Of a stretch of 64,000 nt of DNA, positions 15,885 through 25,126 are shown piece after piece. This DNA is from Ancrocorticia sp039812645 (GTDB lineage Bacteria > Actinomycetota > Actinomycetes > Actinomycetales > Actinomycetaceae). A program made the translations under genes and the position numbers. The notes beneath the pieces were generated by a model. The model was given only the letters and a program-made list of their open reading frames with translations. It searched no databases and was not told the DNA's origin. Position 1 is the first letter of the stretch. Every line of letters starts with the position of its first letter. Location: contig JBDIAV010000006.1 of NCBI GenBank assembly GCA_039812645.1, positions 17,044 to 81,043 of the forward strand, written 5' to 3'.

Positions 15885-17231
15885 ATGCCCCGATTGTTCG
15901 GCACAGATGGCGTGCGCGGACTCGCAAACCGTGAAGTCACCGCAAATCTGGCACTTACCCTGGGCGATTCGGCCGCCCGCGTCTTAGTTAAGTCGGTGGA
16001 AGGCCGCCGTCCTCGTGCGGTGATCGCACGAGACACCAGGATTTCAGGAGCGATGCTGGCGCAGGCAATGGCCGCCGGCCTGGCATCCGCAGGAGTTGAT
16101 GTGGAGCATGTAGACGTGCTCCCTACTCCAGGATTGGCATTCCTCACCGCCAGTGATGGCATTGACCTTGGTGTTGTCATTTCTGCGTCGCACAATCCTA
16201 TGCAGGACAATGGCATCAAGTTCTTTGCCGGCGGTGGTTTCAAGTTGGAAGATGCCCTGGAGGATGAAATTGAGTCCCTCCTGGGTAAGACGTGGTCCCG
16301 CCCCACCGGCGCCGGAGTCGGCCAGATTACAACATCGGTAGAGACCGCCGATGAGGCGTACATCAGCCACCTGGTGTCCTCGATTGATGTATCGCTGGAA
16401 GGGCTCAAGATCGTCGTGGATTGCGCCAATGGCGCGACGTCCGCTGTTGCCCCCGAGGCTTTGCGTCGCTGCGGCGCAGAGGTCATCGTTATTAATGCTG
16501 AGCCCGATGGTTACAACATCAACGCAAACTGTGGTTCTACCCATCCTGAGCAGCTCCAGGAAACGGTTGTGGCAACCGGTGCCAATTTTGGTGTGGCTTT
16601 CGACGGCGATGCGGATCGTTGCCTTGCGGTTGATCACGAAGGCAACATGGTGGACGGCGATCAGATCATGGGTCTGCTGGCTGTCTCGTTGAAGGAGCAG
16701 GGCCGCCTGACGAATGACACCCTTGTGGTGACGGTCATGTCGAATCTGGGGCTCATTCTTGCCATGCGCGCCGCCGGCATCACAACGGTACAAACTGGTG
16801 TGGGAGACCGCTACGTGCTCGAAGCGATGCGCGAGGGCAACCATGTTCTTGGCGGTGAGCAGTCCGGCCATGTGATTTTCCTTGACCACGCAACGACCGG
16901 AGACGGCACCCTCACCGCACTTCTTATTGCTGCCGAGGTGGCGAAGAGTGGAAAGACTCTGGCTGAACTTGGATCGATCGTGCAGCGTCTTCCTCAAACG
17001 CTCGTCAACGTCCCGAACGTGGACAAGCGCAAGGCGGATTCCGATGAGGAGCTGGCGGCTGCCGTTGCCACCGCTGAGGAGCGCCTGGGTGAGACGGGCC
17101 GCGTGTTGCTCCGTCCGTCAGGAACCGAGCCGCTGGTGCGCGTCATGGTTGAAGCTGCGACGCAGGAGGAAGCGGACGACGTCGCCCAGAAGCTCGCCGA
17201 GGTGGTCAAAGAACGTCTCCCGCTGACGTAA
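15885..17231 (+). CDS. glmM: Phosphoglucosamine mutase
   Basis: GlmM converts glucosamine-6-phosphate to glucosamine-1-phosphate on the way to UDP-GlcNAc and peptidoglycan. The frame is open from 15720, but the protein starts at 15885 (MPRLFGTDGVRGLAN) behind GAGGAGG, giving 448 residues. The phosphoserine is S102 in VVISASHNPMQDNG. The metal-binding DGDADR, substrate-loop GEQSGH and C-terminal RPSGTEPLVRVMVE motifs are intact. The enzyme feeding it, GlmS, is 1.8 kb downstream. It is monocistronic, with a terminator 13 bases after the stop. Confidence 0.98.
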   Translation: MPRLFGTDGVRGLANREVTANLALTLGDSAARVLVKSVEGRRPRAVIARDTRISGAMLAQAMAAGLASAGVDVEHVDVLPTPGLAFLTASDGIDLGVVISASHNPMQDNGIKFFAGGGFKLEDALEDEIESLLGKTWSRPTGAGVGQITTSVETADEAYISHLVSSIDVSLEGLKIVVDCANGATSAVAPEALRRCGAEVIVINAEPDGYNINANCGSTHPEQLQETVVATGANFGVAFDGDADRCLAVDHEGNMVDGDQIMGLLAVSLKEQGRLTNDTLVVTVMSNLGLILAMRAAGITTVQTGVGDRYVLEAMREGNHVLGGEQSGHVIFLDHATTGDGTLTALLIAAEVAKSGKTLAELGSIVQRLPQTLVNVPNVDKRKADSDEELAAAVATAEERLGETGRVLLRPSGTEPLVRVMVEAATQEEADDVAQKLAEVVKERLPLT

Positions 17232-17244
17232 GAGCTAACGGACC

Positions 17245-17280
17245 ATACGGGGCTGGCACTACTGAGTGTCAGCCCCGTAT
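17245..17280 (+). terminator. Hairpin terminator after glmM
   Basis: A 16-bp stem (ATACGGGGCTGGCACT, loop ACTG, one G-U pair) lies 13 bases after the glmM stop. Confidence 0.83.
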
Positions 17281-17366
17281 CGTTAGAGGTTGCGCCGATG
17301 GGTTGGGCGGTGGCATCCGCAGGAGGCCACGACCTAGTGGCGTGACTTCGATGGAAAGGGGAAAGA

Positions 17367-17975
17367 ATGGAGGAGTGGATTCTCGCCTCCTCGACATCCC
17401 CATGGGCACTTTTTCTGTTGTTTGCGCTGGTAGCCATGGACGGATTGGTGCCGCTCGTTCCTTCTGAAGTACTCCTTATTTCTCTCGGAACGTTGGCTCC
17501 TCAGGGGGAGGGACCGCCGCTAGTTCTTGTCGGCTGTGTAGCTTTCGCCGGAGCATTTGTGGGAGAGAATCTCGCCTATGTCGTGGGGAGTTTTCTACCA
17601 ATTGAGCGCATCCGATACTTTTCGACAGAAAAGGGCGGGCGCCGGCTTGATGCAGTACGCCGGAGGTTGCGCACACACGGCGCCGCCTACATTCTTGCTG
17701 CCCGTTTCCTCCCGGGAGTCCGAGTCATCGTCAATATGTGCGTGGGAGCGGCGGGATATCCGCGGTCGCGGTTTATGATCCTAGCCGCCATCACCTCTGT
17801 ACTTTGGGCGGCTTTTATGCTCGGCATGGGTGTGGGTGCAGGGCACCTCCTTGCCGGGAAGCCCCTGCTGTCCATGCTTATGGGAGTGGTGGCGGGTACG
17901 GTGATCGGGATTGTTATCGATCGGTTGCTCTCGGGCCGCCTACATTCCGACAGTGACGACGACGGCGCTGCGTAG
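17367..17975 (+). CDS. DedA/VTT-family membrane protein
   Basis: The 202-residue protein has about five hydrophobic segments. DedA features include an N-terminal reentrant-like acidic/proline segment (MDGLVPLVPSEVLLI), the GENLAYVVG motif, and RFLPGVRVIVNMCVGAAGYP with its conserved arginine and glycine. DedA proteins move or scramble membrane lipids, including undecaprenyl phosphate, and support proton-motive force. A strong GAAAGGGG site precedes the ATG. It converges with coaA, and the C-terminus (DSDDDGAA) contains one of the GACGACGGCG motifs. Confidence 0.85.
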   Translation: MEEWILASSTSPWALFLLFALVAMDGLVPLVPSEVLLISLGTLAPQGEGPPLVLVGCVAFAGAFVGENLAYVVGSFLPIERIRYFSTEKGGRRLDAVRRRLRTHGAAYILAARFLPGVRVIVNMCVGAAGYPRSRFMILAAITSVLWAAFMLGMGVGAGHLLAGKPLLSMLMGVVAGTVIGIVIDRLLSGRLHSDSDDDGAA

Positions 17976-17995
17976 GGCGTTGTGATGTCTGCTCG

Positions 17996-18937
17996 CTATA
18001 ACTTGCGCAACCACACCTCAGAAACCTTGTGCTCAGGTCCCTTGCGTAACACGATGTCCGCACGAGAGCGGGTTGGGGCGATGTTTTCAACGAGATTGGG
18101 CAGGTTGACGCGCCGCCAAATGTCACGGCCCCTGGCTTCAAGTTCGTCGTCGGGCATCGAAGCGAACTGGTGAAAGTACGCCTGGGGGTGGTTGAAGGCG
18201 AGTTCCCGCAGCTTGAAAATGCGTTCGAGGTACCAGCGCTCAAGATCTTCAACGTCGGCATCCACGTAGACGGAGAGATCGAAGAAGTCAGAGACGGCAA
18301 GTAGTTCTTTCGAGGCAGTGCGCGGGGGCTGAAGAACGTTGAGCCCTTCGAGGATCAAGATGTCCGGGTGCTCGACGGAGCGGAACTTTCCAGGCACGAT
18401 GTCATAGGTGACGTGGTCGTAGACTGGCGCTTGGATATGCGGAACACCAGCTTTCACCTGCTTCAGGAAGTTGAGGAGGGCGGCCCTGTCGTAGGACTCG
18501 GGAAATCCTTTACGATCCATCAGCCCGCGCTCTTCCAGAACCGCGTTGGGGTAGAGGAAACCGTCCGTAGTGACGAGATCAACTTTGGGAGTGGCTGGCC
18601 AGCGGCGTAACAACTCCTGAAGGAGCCTCGCCGTCGTCGACTTTCCTACGGCAACGGACCCGGCGATAGCAATAACAAAGGGTGTGCGCTGTTCCTGCAA
18701 ACCAAGAAACTCTGAGGTTCTGCGGTGAAGGCGCCCCACTTCGGCCGTGTACATCTGTAACAGTGCTGATAGCGGCCGGTAGATGGCATCGGCTTCGTCC
18801 AACTCGATGGGATCTCCCAGGGAAGAGAGACGCCGAATATCGTTGCGAGTCAGTGGCAAGGGAGTGGTTTGCGCCAAGGCACTCCACTGGTCGTGCGTGA
18901 AGGAGAGGACGTGGGAAAGCGCACGGGTAGGGTCCAT
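17996..18937 (-). CDS. coaA: Pantothenate kinase, type I
   Basis: CoaA phosphorylates pantothenate in the first committed step of coenzyme A synthesis. The 313-residue product matches the bacterial type I enzyme. The P-loop GSVAVGKST is at ~93-101, followed by LVTTDGFLYPN and an FVDADVEDLERWYLER-like segment. The C-terminal half includes the ILEGLNVLQ motif. It faces dedA with only 20 bases between stops and no obvious terminator, and is divergent from glmS. Confidence 0.97.
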   Translation of the reverse strand: MDPTRALSHVLSFTHDQWSALAQTTPLPLTRNDIRRLSSLGDPIELDEADAIYRPLSALLQMYTAEVGRLHRRTSEFLGLQEQRTPFVIAIAGSVAVGKSTTARLLQELLRRWPATPKVDLVTTDGFLYPNAVLEERGLMDRKGFPESYDRAALLNFLKQVKAGVPHIQAPVYDHVTYDIVPGKFRSVEHPDILILEGLNVLQPPRTASKELLAVSDFFDLSVYVDADVEDLERWYLERIFKLRELAFNHPQAYFHQFASMPDDELEARGRDIWRRVNLPNLVENIAPTRSRADIVLRKGPEHKVSEVWLRKL

Positions 18938-18998
18938 AGTGCCAAATCTTACGGCTTCGGGTGAACACGTGTGTGTAGGAGAGAAAGGTAGCGGCAGT

Positions 18999-19004
18999 TA
19001 GAAT
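18999..19004 (+). promoter_or_regulatory. Candidate -10 of a leaderless glmS transcript
   Basis: TAGAAT ends 6 bases before the glmS ATG, and no ribosome-binding site is visible between. Initiation at or next to the A of ATG would make a leaderless mRNA. No good -35 is seen. Confidence 0.5.
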
Positions 19005-19010
19005 TGCTAC

Positions 19011-20870
19011 ATGTGTGGAATCGTAGGATATGTCGGATCAAATGAGGCAACCAATCGCCCGCTTGATGTCGTATTGGAAGGACTCGCGCGTCTCGAGTAC
19101 CGCGGGTATGACTCGGCGGGTGTAGCTATCGCGGGCCCCGAGGGTATGAAGGTCGCGAAGAAGGCCGGACGCCTGGACAACCTGAGGAAGGCGCTGGAAA
19201 AGGATCCTCTGGATCCTGGCACCGCAGCTATCGGACATACCCGATGGGCAACACACGGTGGCCCCACTGATACGAACGCCCATCCGCACGTGAGCTTTGA
19301 CGGCCGTGTTGCGGTTGTGCACAACGGCATTATTGAGAACTATCAGCAGCTGGCCGATGAACTGGCCGAGCAGGGGATCATTCCGGTATCTGAAACGGAC
19401 ACCGAAATTGCCTCGCACCAGCTGGCACTTGAACTAGCCAAGGATGACGACCTCCTCGCCGCCATGTGCCGCCTTGCCTCCCGCCTGGAAGGTTCTTTCA
19501 CCCTGGTGGGTCTTGATGCTGAGAACCCGGACGCGATCGTTGCAGCACGCCGTAACTCGCCACTCGTTGTTGGTTTGGGCGACGGCGAAAACTTCCTCGG
19601 TTCAGACGTGGCATCCTTTGTCGGCCAGACGCGCCGCGCCATGGAGATGGGCCAGGATCGCATCGTCCGTATTACCCCCGACACCGTGCAGGTTGTCGAT
19701 TTTGATGGCAACCCGGAAGAGGGCAAGACATTCGAGGTTGATTGGGACGTGAGCGCCGCCGTCAAGGGTGGATACGACACCTTCATGGATAAGGAAATCC
19801 ACGAGGAGCCCATGGCTGTTGCGGAGACGCTACGTGGCCGCACCACCAAGGATGGACAGCTCAAGCTGGATGAAATGCGCATTTCTGAGTCGGTGATGCG
19901 CCGGGTGGACAAGATCATCGTTGTTGCTTGTGGTACCGCTGCCTATGCGGGCCATGTGGCCAAGTACGCCATCGAGCACTGGTGCCGTATCCCGGTGGAA
20001 GTAGAGCTGGCACACGAGTTCCGCTACCGCGATCCTGTGGTCAACGAGAAGACTCTCGTAGTGGCGATGTCCCAGTCCGGCGAGACGATGGATACTATCA
20101 TGGCTATCCGTCACGCCCGCGAGCAGGGTTCCAAGGTATTGGCCATCGTTAATACCTACGGGTCCACCATCGCTCGTGAGTCTGACGCGGTTCTTTACAC
20201 CCACGCGGGACCTGAGGTGGCCGTAGCCTCGACGAAGGCCTTTATTGCTCAGATTGCTGCCTGCTACCTGCTGGGCCTTTACCTGGCCGAGCTGCGGGGC
20301 AACAAGTACCAGGATGAAGTGGCCACCTACCTCGACGAGCTGGCTAAGATGCCTGGTCGCATTGAAGAAGTTTTGTCCTATGAAGAGGACGTCAGGAATC
20401 TGGCGCGCGCCATGAAGGACGTCACCTCGGTGCTTTTCCTGGGCCGCCACGTTGGTTTCCCGGTGGCCCTGGAGGGTGCGCTCAAGCTCAAGGAAATCGC
20501 CTACATTCATTCCGAGGGATTCGCCGCTGGCGAGCTCAAGCACGGGCCGATCTCGCTGGTCGAGGAGGGGCTGCCGGTGTTCGTTATCGTGCCGACCCCG
20601 CGCCGTCCGCTGCTGCATTCGAAGGTTGTCTCCAACCTTCAGGAGGTTAAGGCTCGTGGCGCCCGTACCATCGCGATCGCCGAGGAGGGCGACGACGAAG
20701 CAGCACAGTACGCGGATCACGTGTTCTGGGTGCCTCGCTCCACCCCAACGCTCATGATGCCGCTGGTGACAGTGGTGCCGCTGCAGATCTTTGCCTCAGA
20801 GTTGGCGAAGGTCAAGGGGCACGACGTGGACAAGCCGCGCAATCTCGCCAAGTCTGTGACAGTCGAGTAA
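19011..20870 (+). CDS. glmS: Glutamine-fructose-6-phosphate aminotransferase (isomerising)
   Basis: GlmS makes glucosamine-6-phosphate from fructose-6-P and glutamine, the entry step to UDP-GlcNAc. The 619-residue protein has the N-terminal glutaminase domain (catalytic C2 in MCGIVGYVG, HTRWATHGGP). Two SIS isomerase domains follow (VACGTAAYAG, SQSGETMDT; then LGRHVGFPVALEGALKLKEI). The C-terminus is the classic KSVTVE. No glmS ribozyme is expected in actinobacteria, and the gene directly follows a -10-like element. nnr follows 51 bases later. Confidence 0.98.
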   Translation: MCGIVGYVGSNEATNRPLDVVLEGLARLEYRGYDSAGVAIAGPEGMKVAKKAGRLDNLRKALEKDPLDPGTAAIGHTRWATHGGPTDTNAHPHVSFDGRVAVVHNGIIENYQQLADELAEQGIIPVSETDTEIASHQLALELAKDDDLLAAMCRLASRLEGSFTLVGLDAENPDAIVAARRNSPLVVGLGDGENFLGSDVASFVGQTRRAMEMGQDRIVRITPDTVQVVDFDGNPEEGKTFEVDWDVSAAVKGGYDTFMDKEIHEEPMAVAETLRGRTTKDGQLKLDEMRISESVMRRVDKIIVVACGTAAYAGHVAKYAIEHWCRIPVEVELAHEFRYRDPVVNEKTLVVAMSQSGETMDTIMAIRHAREQGSKVLAIVNTYGSTIARESDAVLYTHAGPEVAVASTKAFIAQIAACYLLGLYLAELRGNKYQDEVATYLDELAKMPGRIEEVLSYEEDVRNLARAMKDVTSVLFLGRHVGFPVALEGALKLKEIAYIHSEGFAAGELKHGPISLVEEGLPVFVIVPTPRRPLLHSKVVSNLQEVKARGARTIAIAEEGDDEAAQYADHVFWVPRSTPTLMMPLVTVVPLQIFASELAKVKGHDVDKPRNLAKSVTVE

Positions 20871-20921
20871 GTAGTTTGTCTTGTCCGTGGTGACAGTCGA
20901 ATAACCCTGGAGAGGTACATC

Positions 20922-22523
20922 ATGCTACGCGCCTACCGCAGCGACGCCATTCGAGCCGCTGAAGCTCCATTGCTGGATGCTGGGGTTCCGCTCATGGAAC
21001 GAGCATCCTATGCGGTTGCTATGACGGTGATCTCCCACCGGCGGCGCAGCGGCCTGGGCATTCCCGGTACCCGTGTGTTGGCGCTGGTAGGTGCGGGTAA
21101 CAATGGAGGCGATGCCCTCCACGCCGCGGCATATTTGGCGCGGCGTGGTATGGCCGTTCATGCCGTGGTGTGCGGGACTCCGCACACCACGGGGCTCGCG
21201 GCGGCGGAACGCTCCGGCGTCAGGATATCCTCTGTGAATGATGCGGCCGAGGCACGGGATGTCGTGACGCGTGTGGCGATCGCCGCGGATGTGTGGCTCG
21301 ATGGGCTTGTGGGAATTGGCGCTCGCGGCCGGTTGCGGGAACCTCACGCTACGCTAGTGCAGATTCTCGGCGAGATCCGAGAAAGTTCCGCCGTGGAGCC
21401 GCTGGCGGTAGCCATTGACATTCCCTCCGGCGTGGGTGCAGATGACGGTGTGCTATCGGGGCCGGTGTTCCGCGCCGATATTACCGTGACCATGGGCGCC
21501 CCCAAGCCGGGATTGGTGCTGGATCCGGGGCGGCGTTACGTGGGCGAACTCGTCGAGGTAGATTTGGGATTGAGGGAGCACCTCCCGCCCGAGCCAGCTC
21601 TCCTCTCGCTGGATTCTTGGGATATCGCTGATCTCTGGGACTACCCCGGGCCGGATTCCCATAAGTACACCCGAGGTGTCGTTGGGTTGATGACGGGATC
21701 TCCACGCTATCCGGGTGCGGCGCTGCTCTCTGTAGCGGCTGCACATGCCGGTGGCCCGGGCATGGTGCGTTATGCCGGGCCGCGCGAGCTGACCGAGTTG
21801 GTCATCTCCCACCATCCCGAGACTGTGTCGGACATGGGCCGCGTCCAGGCGTGGGTGATCGGCTCAGGAGTAGACATGGATAATTCTGTGGCGGCTGCCG
21901 AGGCAGCGCGTCGACTGGAGGAGTCTATTGCCGAAGGTATTCCGGTGGTGCTTGATGCTGGCGCTATCTCGCTGGTCAACAGCCTTGACGTTCCCTCCAC
22001 CGTGATTCTTACCCCGCATGCTGGTGAGCTTGCTGCTCTGCTTGCGGCGCGGGGAGAAGCCATGACGCGCGAGGACATCAGTGCCGCTCCGGCTCGTGCG
22101 GCCCGGCTCGCAGCAACCCTCACGGGGGCCACCGTGGTTCTTAAGGGGGCCACCGATGTGGTGTGCGGTCCCGACGATCCGCTCTACGCACAGCCGGGAG
22201 CTCCCGCTTGGCGTGCAACGGCTGGCGCCGGAGATGTGCTGGCGGGGCTACTGGGTGCACTTCTTGCGGGATGGGGTGATGAACTCGCCGAGTTGGGAAA
22301 GGGCCGAGGAATACCTGCGCGCCTGGCAGCCGCGGCATGCTATCTCCACGGCCGTGCAGCGGCAATCGCAAGTGGGACAATACATACAACAATCACCGAG
22401 ACGTCTACCATGGGTACTTCGGTAGGCGGATCCGCGCCAGATGGGCATGTATGTGGCCGTCCCATCCGAGCGACCGAAATCGCAGCAGCAATTCCCACGG
22501 CCATTGCAGAATCGTTGAATTAA
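20922..22523 (+). CDS. nnr: Bifunctional NAD(P)H-hydrate epimerase / ADP-dependent NAD(P)H-hydrate dehydratase
   Basis: This repairs damaged NAD(P)HX. The 533-residue protein fuses a YjeF-N epimerase domain (~1-215, with VGAGNNGGDAL at 57-66) to a ribokinase-like dehydratase. The dehydratase shows GVVGLMTGSPRYPGAALL, ILTPHAGELAALL, VVLKGATDVV and the catalytic TAGAGDVLAGLLGALLAG. The anion-hole loop reads TAGAGD. Placement between glmS and alr is common in actinobacteria, where it was long annotated YjeF. The TAA overlaps the alr ATG by one base. Confidence 0.95.
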   Translation: MLRAYRSDAIRAAEAPLLDAGVPLMERASYAVAMTVISHRRRSGLGIPGTRVLALVGAGNNGGDALHAAAYLARRGMAVHAVVCGTPHTTGLAAAERSGVRISSVNDAAEARDVVTRVAIAADVWLDGLVGIGARGRLREPHATLVQILGEIRESSAVEPLAVAIDIPSGVGADDGVLSGPVFRADITVTMGAPKPGLVLDPGRRYVGELVEVDLGLREHLPPEPALLSLDSWDIADLWDYPGPDSHKYTRGVVGLMTGSPRYPGAALLSVAAAHAGGPGMVRYAGPRELTELVISHHPETVSDMGRVQAWVIGSGVDMDNSVAAAEAARRLEESIAEGIPVVLDAGAISLVNSLDVPSTVILTPHAGELAALLAARGEAMTREDISAAPARAARLAATLTGATVVLKGATDVVCGPDDPLYAQPGAPAWRATAGAGDVLAGLLGALLAGWGDELAELGKGRGIPARLAAAACYLHGRAAAIASGTIHTTITETSTMGTSVGGSAPDGHVCGRPIRATEIAAAIPTAIAESLN

Positions 22524-23692
22524 TGACCTTAGAACATGATGCAGCATTTCCCGCAGTAGCGGATATCGACCTTGATGCCATTGGCGATAATCTCCGCCTG
22601 GTTCGCTCTACGGCGCAGACGGCCACCCTTGGCGTGGTAAAAGCCGATGCTTACGGTCACGGCCGGCAGCAGTGCGCGCAGGCCATGATGGCGGCGGGAG
22701 CGGACTACCTTGGCGTAGCCCAACTTGCCGAAGCCCTTGACCTTCGCCAGGAGGTAGGCCCCGAGCCACGTATTCTGACGTGGCTTTATGCTCCCGGTGC
22801 TCCGCTGGGTGACGGGTTACGGGCAGATCTCGAGATCTCCGTGGGCGCACTGTGGGCTATTGATGAACTTGCGACAGCCGCACGAAAGACCGGCATCACC
22901 GCCAAGGTACATCTTAAAGTGGATACCGGCATGGCCCGCGGTGGAATTGACCTGTGGAACCTTGCGGAAGCCGCGGGCAAGCTGCGGGCGGGAGTCGCGG
23001 AAGGATTGTTCGACGTCGTCGGCCTGTGGAGCCATCTGGCTCGTGCGGATGAACCGGAGTGCGGACTCACCGAACAGCAGATTGACATCTTCGAGGAGGC
23101 GCGCCATATCGTCGATGCTGCCGGACTCGATATTCGGATTCATCACCTCGCGGCCTCCGCGGGAGCCCTGTGGCACCCGAAGGCGCGTTACGACATGGTG
23201 CGTCCCGGAATTGTGTTGTACGGGGTGTCTCCCAACTCCGGGTATCTCTCGGCGCAACAGATTGGCCTGCGGGCTGCGATGACACTCTCTGCGGAGATTA
23301 TCGCCGAGCGTACCGTCCCCGAAGGTACGGGAATCTCATACGGACACACAGATAGAACGGACCGTCCCACGCATCTCGGCGTGGTTCCTCTCGGCTATTC
23401 GGATGGAATTGATCGCAAGGCATCCAACGTCGCGCCGTTGGTTATTGATGGTACGCGCACGCGGATCCGAGGTCGGGTCTGCATGGATCAGTTCGTCACA
23501 GAATTGCCCTACGGCACCACCGTTGGTGAACGCGCCTGGCTCTTCGGAGACGCGGAATTTGGCCTTCCCACGGCGGATGAGTGGGCCGATGTCACAGGCA
23601 CGATCGGATACGAGATTGTGACCCGCATTGGTGCACGGGTACCACGGCGCTATCATGGCACCGGCATGGCTTCATCGCGCGCGCCGCGATGA
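22523..23692 (+). CDS. alr: Alanine racemase
   Basis: This PLP enzyme supplies D-alanine for peptidoglycan. The 389-residue product starts at ATG 22523, inside the nnr stop (TAATG). The frame is open further upstream, but that is nnr shadow. The PLP lysine is K40 in GVVKADAYGHG, and MVRPGIVLYGVSP and VCMDQFVTEL lie in the C-terminal domain. It sits in the nnr-alr-tsaE chain usual for actinobacteria. Confidence 0.97.
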   Translation: MTLEHDAAFPAVADIDLDAIGDNLRLVRSTAQTATLGVVKADAYGHGRQQCAQAMMAAGADYLGVAQLAEALDLRQEVGPEPRILTWLYAPGAPLGDGLRADLEISVGALWAIDELATAARKTGITAKVHLKVDTGMARGGIDLWNLAEAAGKLRAGVAEGLFDVVGLWSHLARADEPECGLTEQQIDIFEEARHIVDAAGLDIRIHHLAASAGALWHPKARYDMVRPGIVLYGVSPNSGYLSAQQIGLRAAMTLSAEIIAERTVPEGTGISYGHTDRTDRPTHLGVVPLGYSDGIDRKASNVAPLVIDGTRTRIRGRVCMDQFVTELPYGTTVGERAWLFGDAEFGLPTADEWADVTGTIGYEIVTRIGARVPRRYHGTGMASSRAPR

Positions 23693-23726
23693 CCTGGCTG
23701 CGATGACCTTGGAGAAGGAGAAACCT

Positions 23727-24230
23727 ATGGAGCTAACGATCCCGGAAGCAGACGATATGCGTCATGTGGGCGAGATACTCGGGTCCTTGCTGGAAGGTGG
23801 GGATCTCGTCATGCTGGATGGCCCGCTTGGCGCGGGAAAAACGACGTTGACCCAGGGAATTGCCCGGGGCATGGACGTCTCGGGCCGTGTTGCTTCTCCC
23901 ACTTTCGTTATTGCCCAGGTGCACCACTCACGCCGTGGCGGCCCTGAGCTCGTCCATGTGGATGCCTACAGGCTGTCTTCCCTCGACGAACTTGACGCTC
24001 TCGATCTTGACGCGTCACTCGAAGACTCTGCGACGATTGTCGAGTGGGGCGAAGGAAAGGTGGAAGTCCTGACGGAAGACCGCCTCACTATCAAGATCAT
24101 TCGGCCCGAGGGATCGGACGCTGGTGAAGAGGTTGACGATCTATCCGTGGATGCTCCGCGCGTCTTGAGGATTGAAGGGTCTGGCCCTCGCGCGCTTGAA
24201 CTTGTTGAAAGTCTACGGTCGCAGTTATGA
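23727..24230 (+). CDS. tsaE: tRNA threonylcarbamoyladenosine biosynthesis ATPase TsaE
   Basis: TsaE is the small ATPase of the TsaB-TsaD-TsaE complex that installs t6A37 on ANN-decoding tRNAs. From the ATG at 23727 (GGAGAAGGAG site just upstream) it has 167 residues. The P-loop is GPLGAGKTT (~32-40), with ASPTFVIAQVH, VDAYRL and VEWGEGK. The C-terminal ~40 residues are an acidic, less conserved extension. The next gene overlaps by 4 bases. Confidence 0.96.
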   Translation: MELTIPEADDMRHVGEILGSLLEGGDLVMLDGPLGAGKTTLTQGIARGMDVSGRVASPTFVIAQVHHSRRGGPELVHVDAYRLSSLDELDALDLDASLEDSATIVEWGEGKVEVLTEDRLTIKIIRPEGSDAGEEVDDLSVDAPRVLRIEGSGPRALELVESLRSQL

Positions 24231-25066
24231 GACTGCTCAGGCGGTTGCTTGCCCTCGTGACCATGGGGCTGATCGTGAGCGTGGGCGCTGCTCCAGCATT
24301 CGCTGCGACGGAACCACCGGCCGCGGATGCTGCCAGTTGGTTTGAATCCTCCGGACTGAGTGTTGCACGTTCGCATGCTGGCGAGGACCTGCCTGATATT
24401 CCCACGAACCAGTTGACCTCCTTAACTATCGGTACCCCTGTGAACGCCCAGGTCTTTACAGATTCTGTAGGTAACCTTGCGATGTCAAGCTATTGGGTCG
24501 CTCCGCTTTTTCTTGACGGCGACCCAATAGGAACTCTCGCGACCGATTTCCGTTCGGGGGAGTCCAAGCAGGAGAAGGTGACTGGGGAAGAATACTTCGC
24601 CACGGCTCTCATCGAGTTAACATCGGAGCAACGTGTGGTAGTCGAGCCCGCCATCGGTGGGAAAGACAACCTGGGAGCGTGGTTTCTCGTGACTTCAGAG
24701 GGCATTGTTTCTCCCTTGGATCCGGTGGCCCGCTCGGTTCTGGCCGGGGAGGTGAAGCTCTCTTCTTTCGAAGAGATCCGCCGTGAGCTTCTCGGAGCAG
24801 GGAGCGATCCGGTCGTAACCAACGAATCGCCGACGTCCCCAACCGGAGTGGGTGGACACATCATCATTTACGCCATTGTTGCTTTGGTTGTCCTCCTCGT
24901 ACTCGTGGGCGTACTCGTGTGGTTGCGTTATGACCGAGGTGACGTGGGCGATGAGCCTGCCAACGAGCGTCAGAAAAAGGACGACGACGGCGGGCGCCTG
25001 CCCACGAGCGAAGATGTCACGATTCTTGAACTTCCCCAGTCCGGTCGTGACGAGCCGCGTGAATAA
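24227..25066 (+). CDS. Secreted, membrane-anchored protein of unknown function
   Basis: I do not recognise this 279-residue protein. It has a signal peptide (MRLLRRLLALVTMGLIVSVG, likely cleaved after AFA at 27) and an extracellular domain of ~180 residues. One transmembrane helix follows at ~211-233 (IIIYAIVALVVLLVLVGVLV), then a charged cytoplasmic tail of ~46 residues containing KKDDDGG. So it is type I in topology. Its start overlaps tsaE by 4 bases (ATGA), so it is translationally coupled inside a tRNA-modification operon, which is odd for an envelope protein. Confidence 0.8.
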   Translation: MRLLRRLLALVTMGLIVSVGAAPAFAATEPPAADAASWFESSGLSVARSHAGEDLPDIPTNQLTSLTIGTPVNAQVFTDSVGNLAMSSYWVAPLFLDGDPIGTLATDFRSGESKQEKVTGEEYFATALIELTSEQRVVVEPAIGGKDNLGAWFLVTSEGIVSPLDPVARSVLAGEVKLSSFEEIRRELLGAGSDPVVTNESPTSPTGVGGHIIIYAIVALVVLLVLVGVLVWLRYDRGDVGDEPANERQKKDDDGGRLPTSEDVTILELPQSGRDEPRE

Positions 25067-25126
25067 CAGCCATCAAGTTGTCCCTTCTTGGCCTTGTCCT
25101 CCCACTAGCTATTTTGACGAATAGGA

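Noticed and set aside
18961..19010. glmS ribozyme/riboswitch upstream of glmS
   Set aside because: Only ~73 bases separate coaA and glmS, with a -10 element abutting the ATG. There is no room for the ribozyme.
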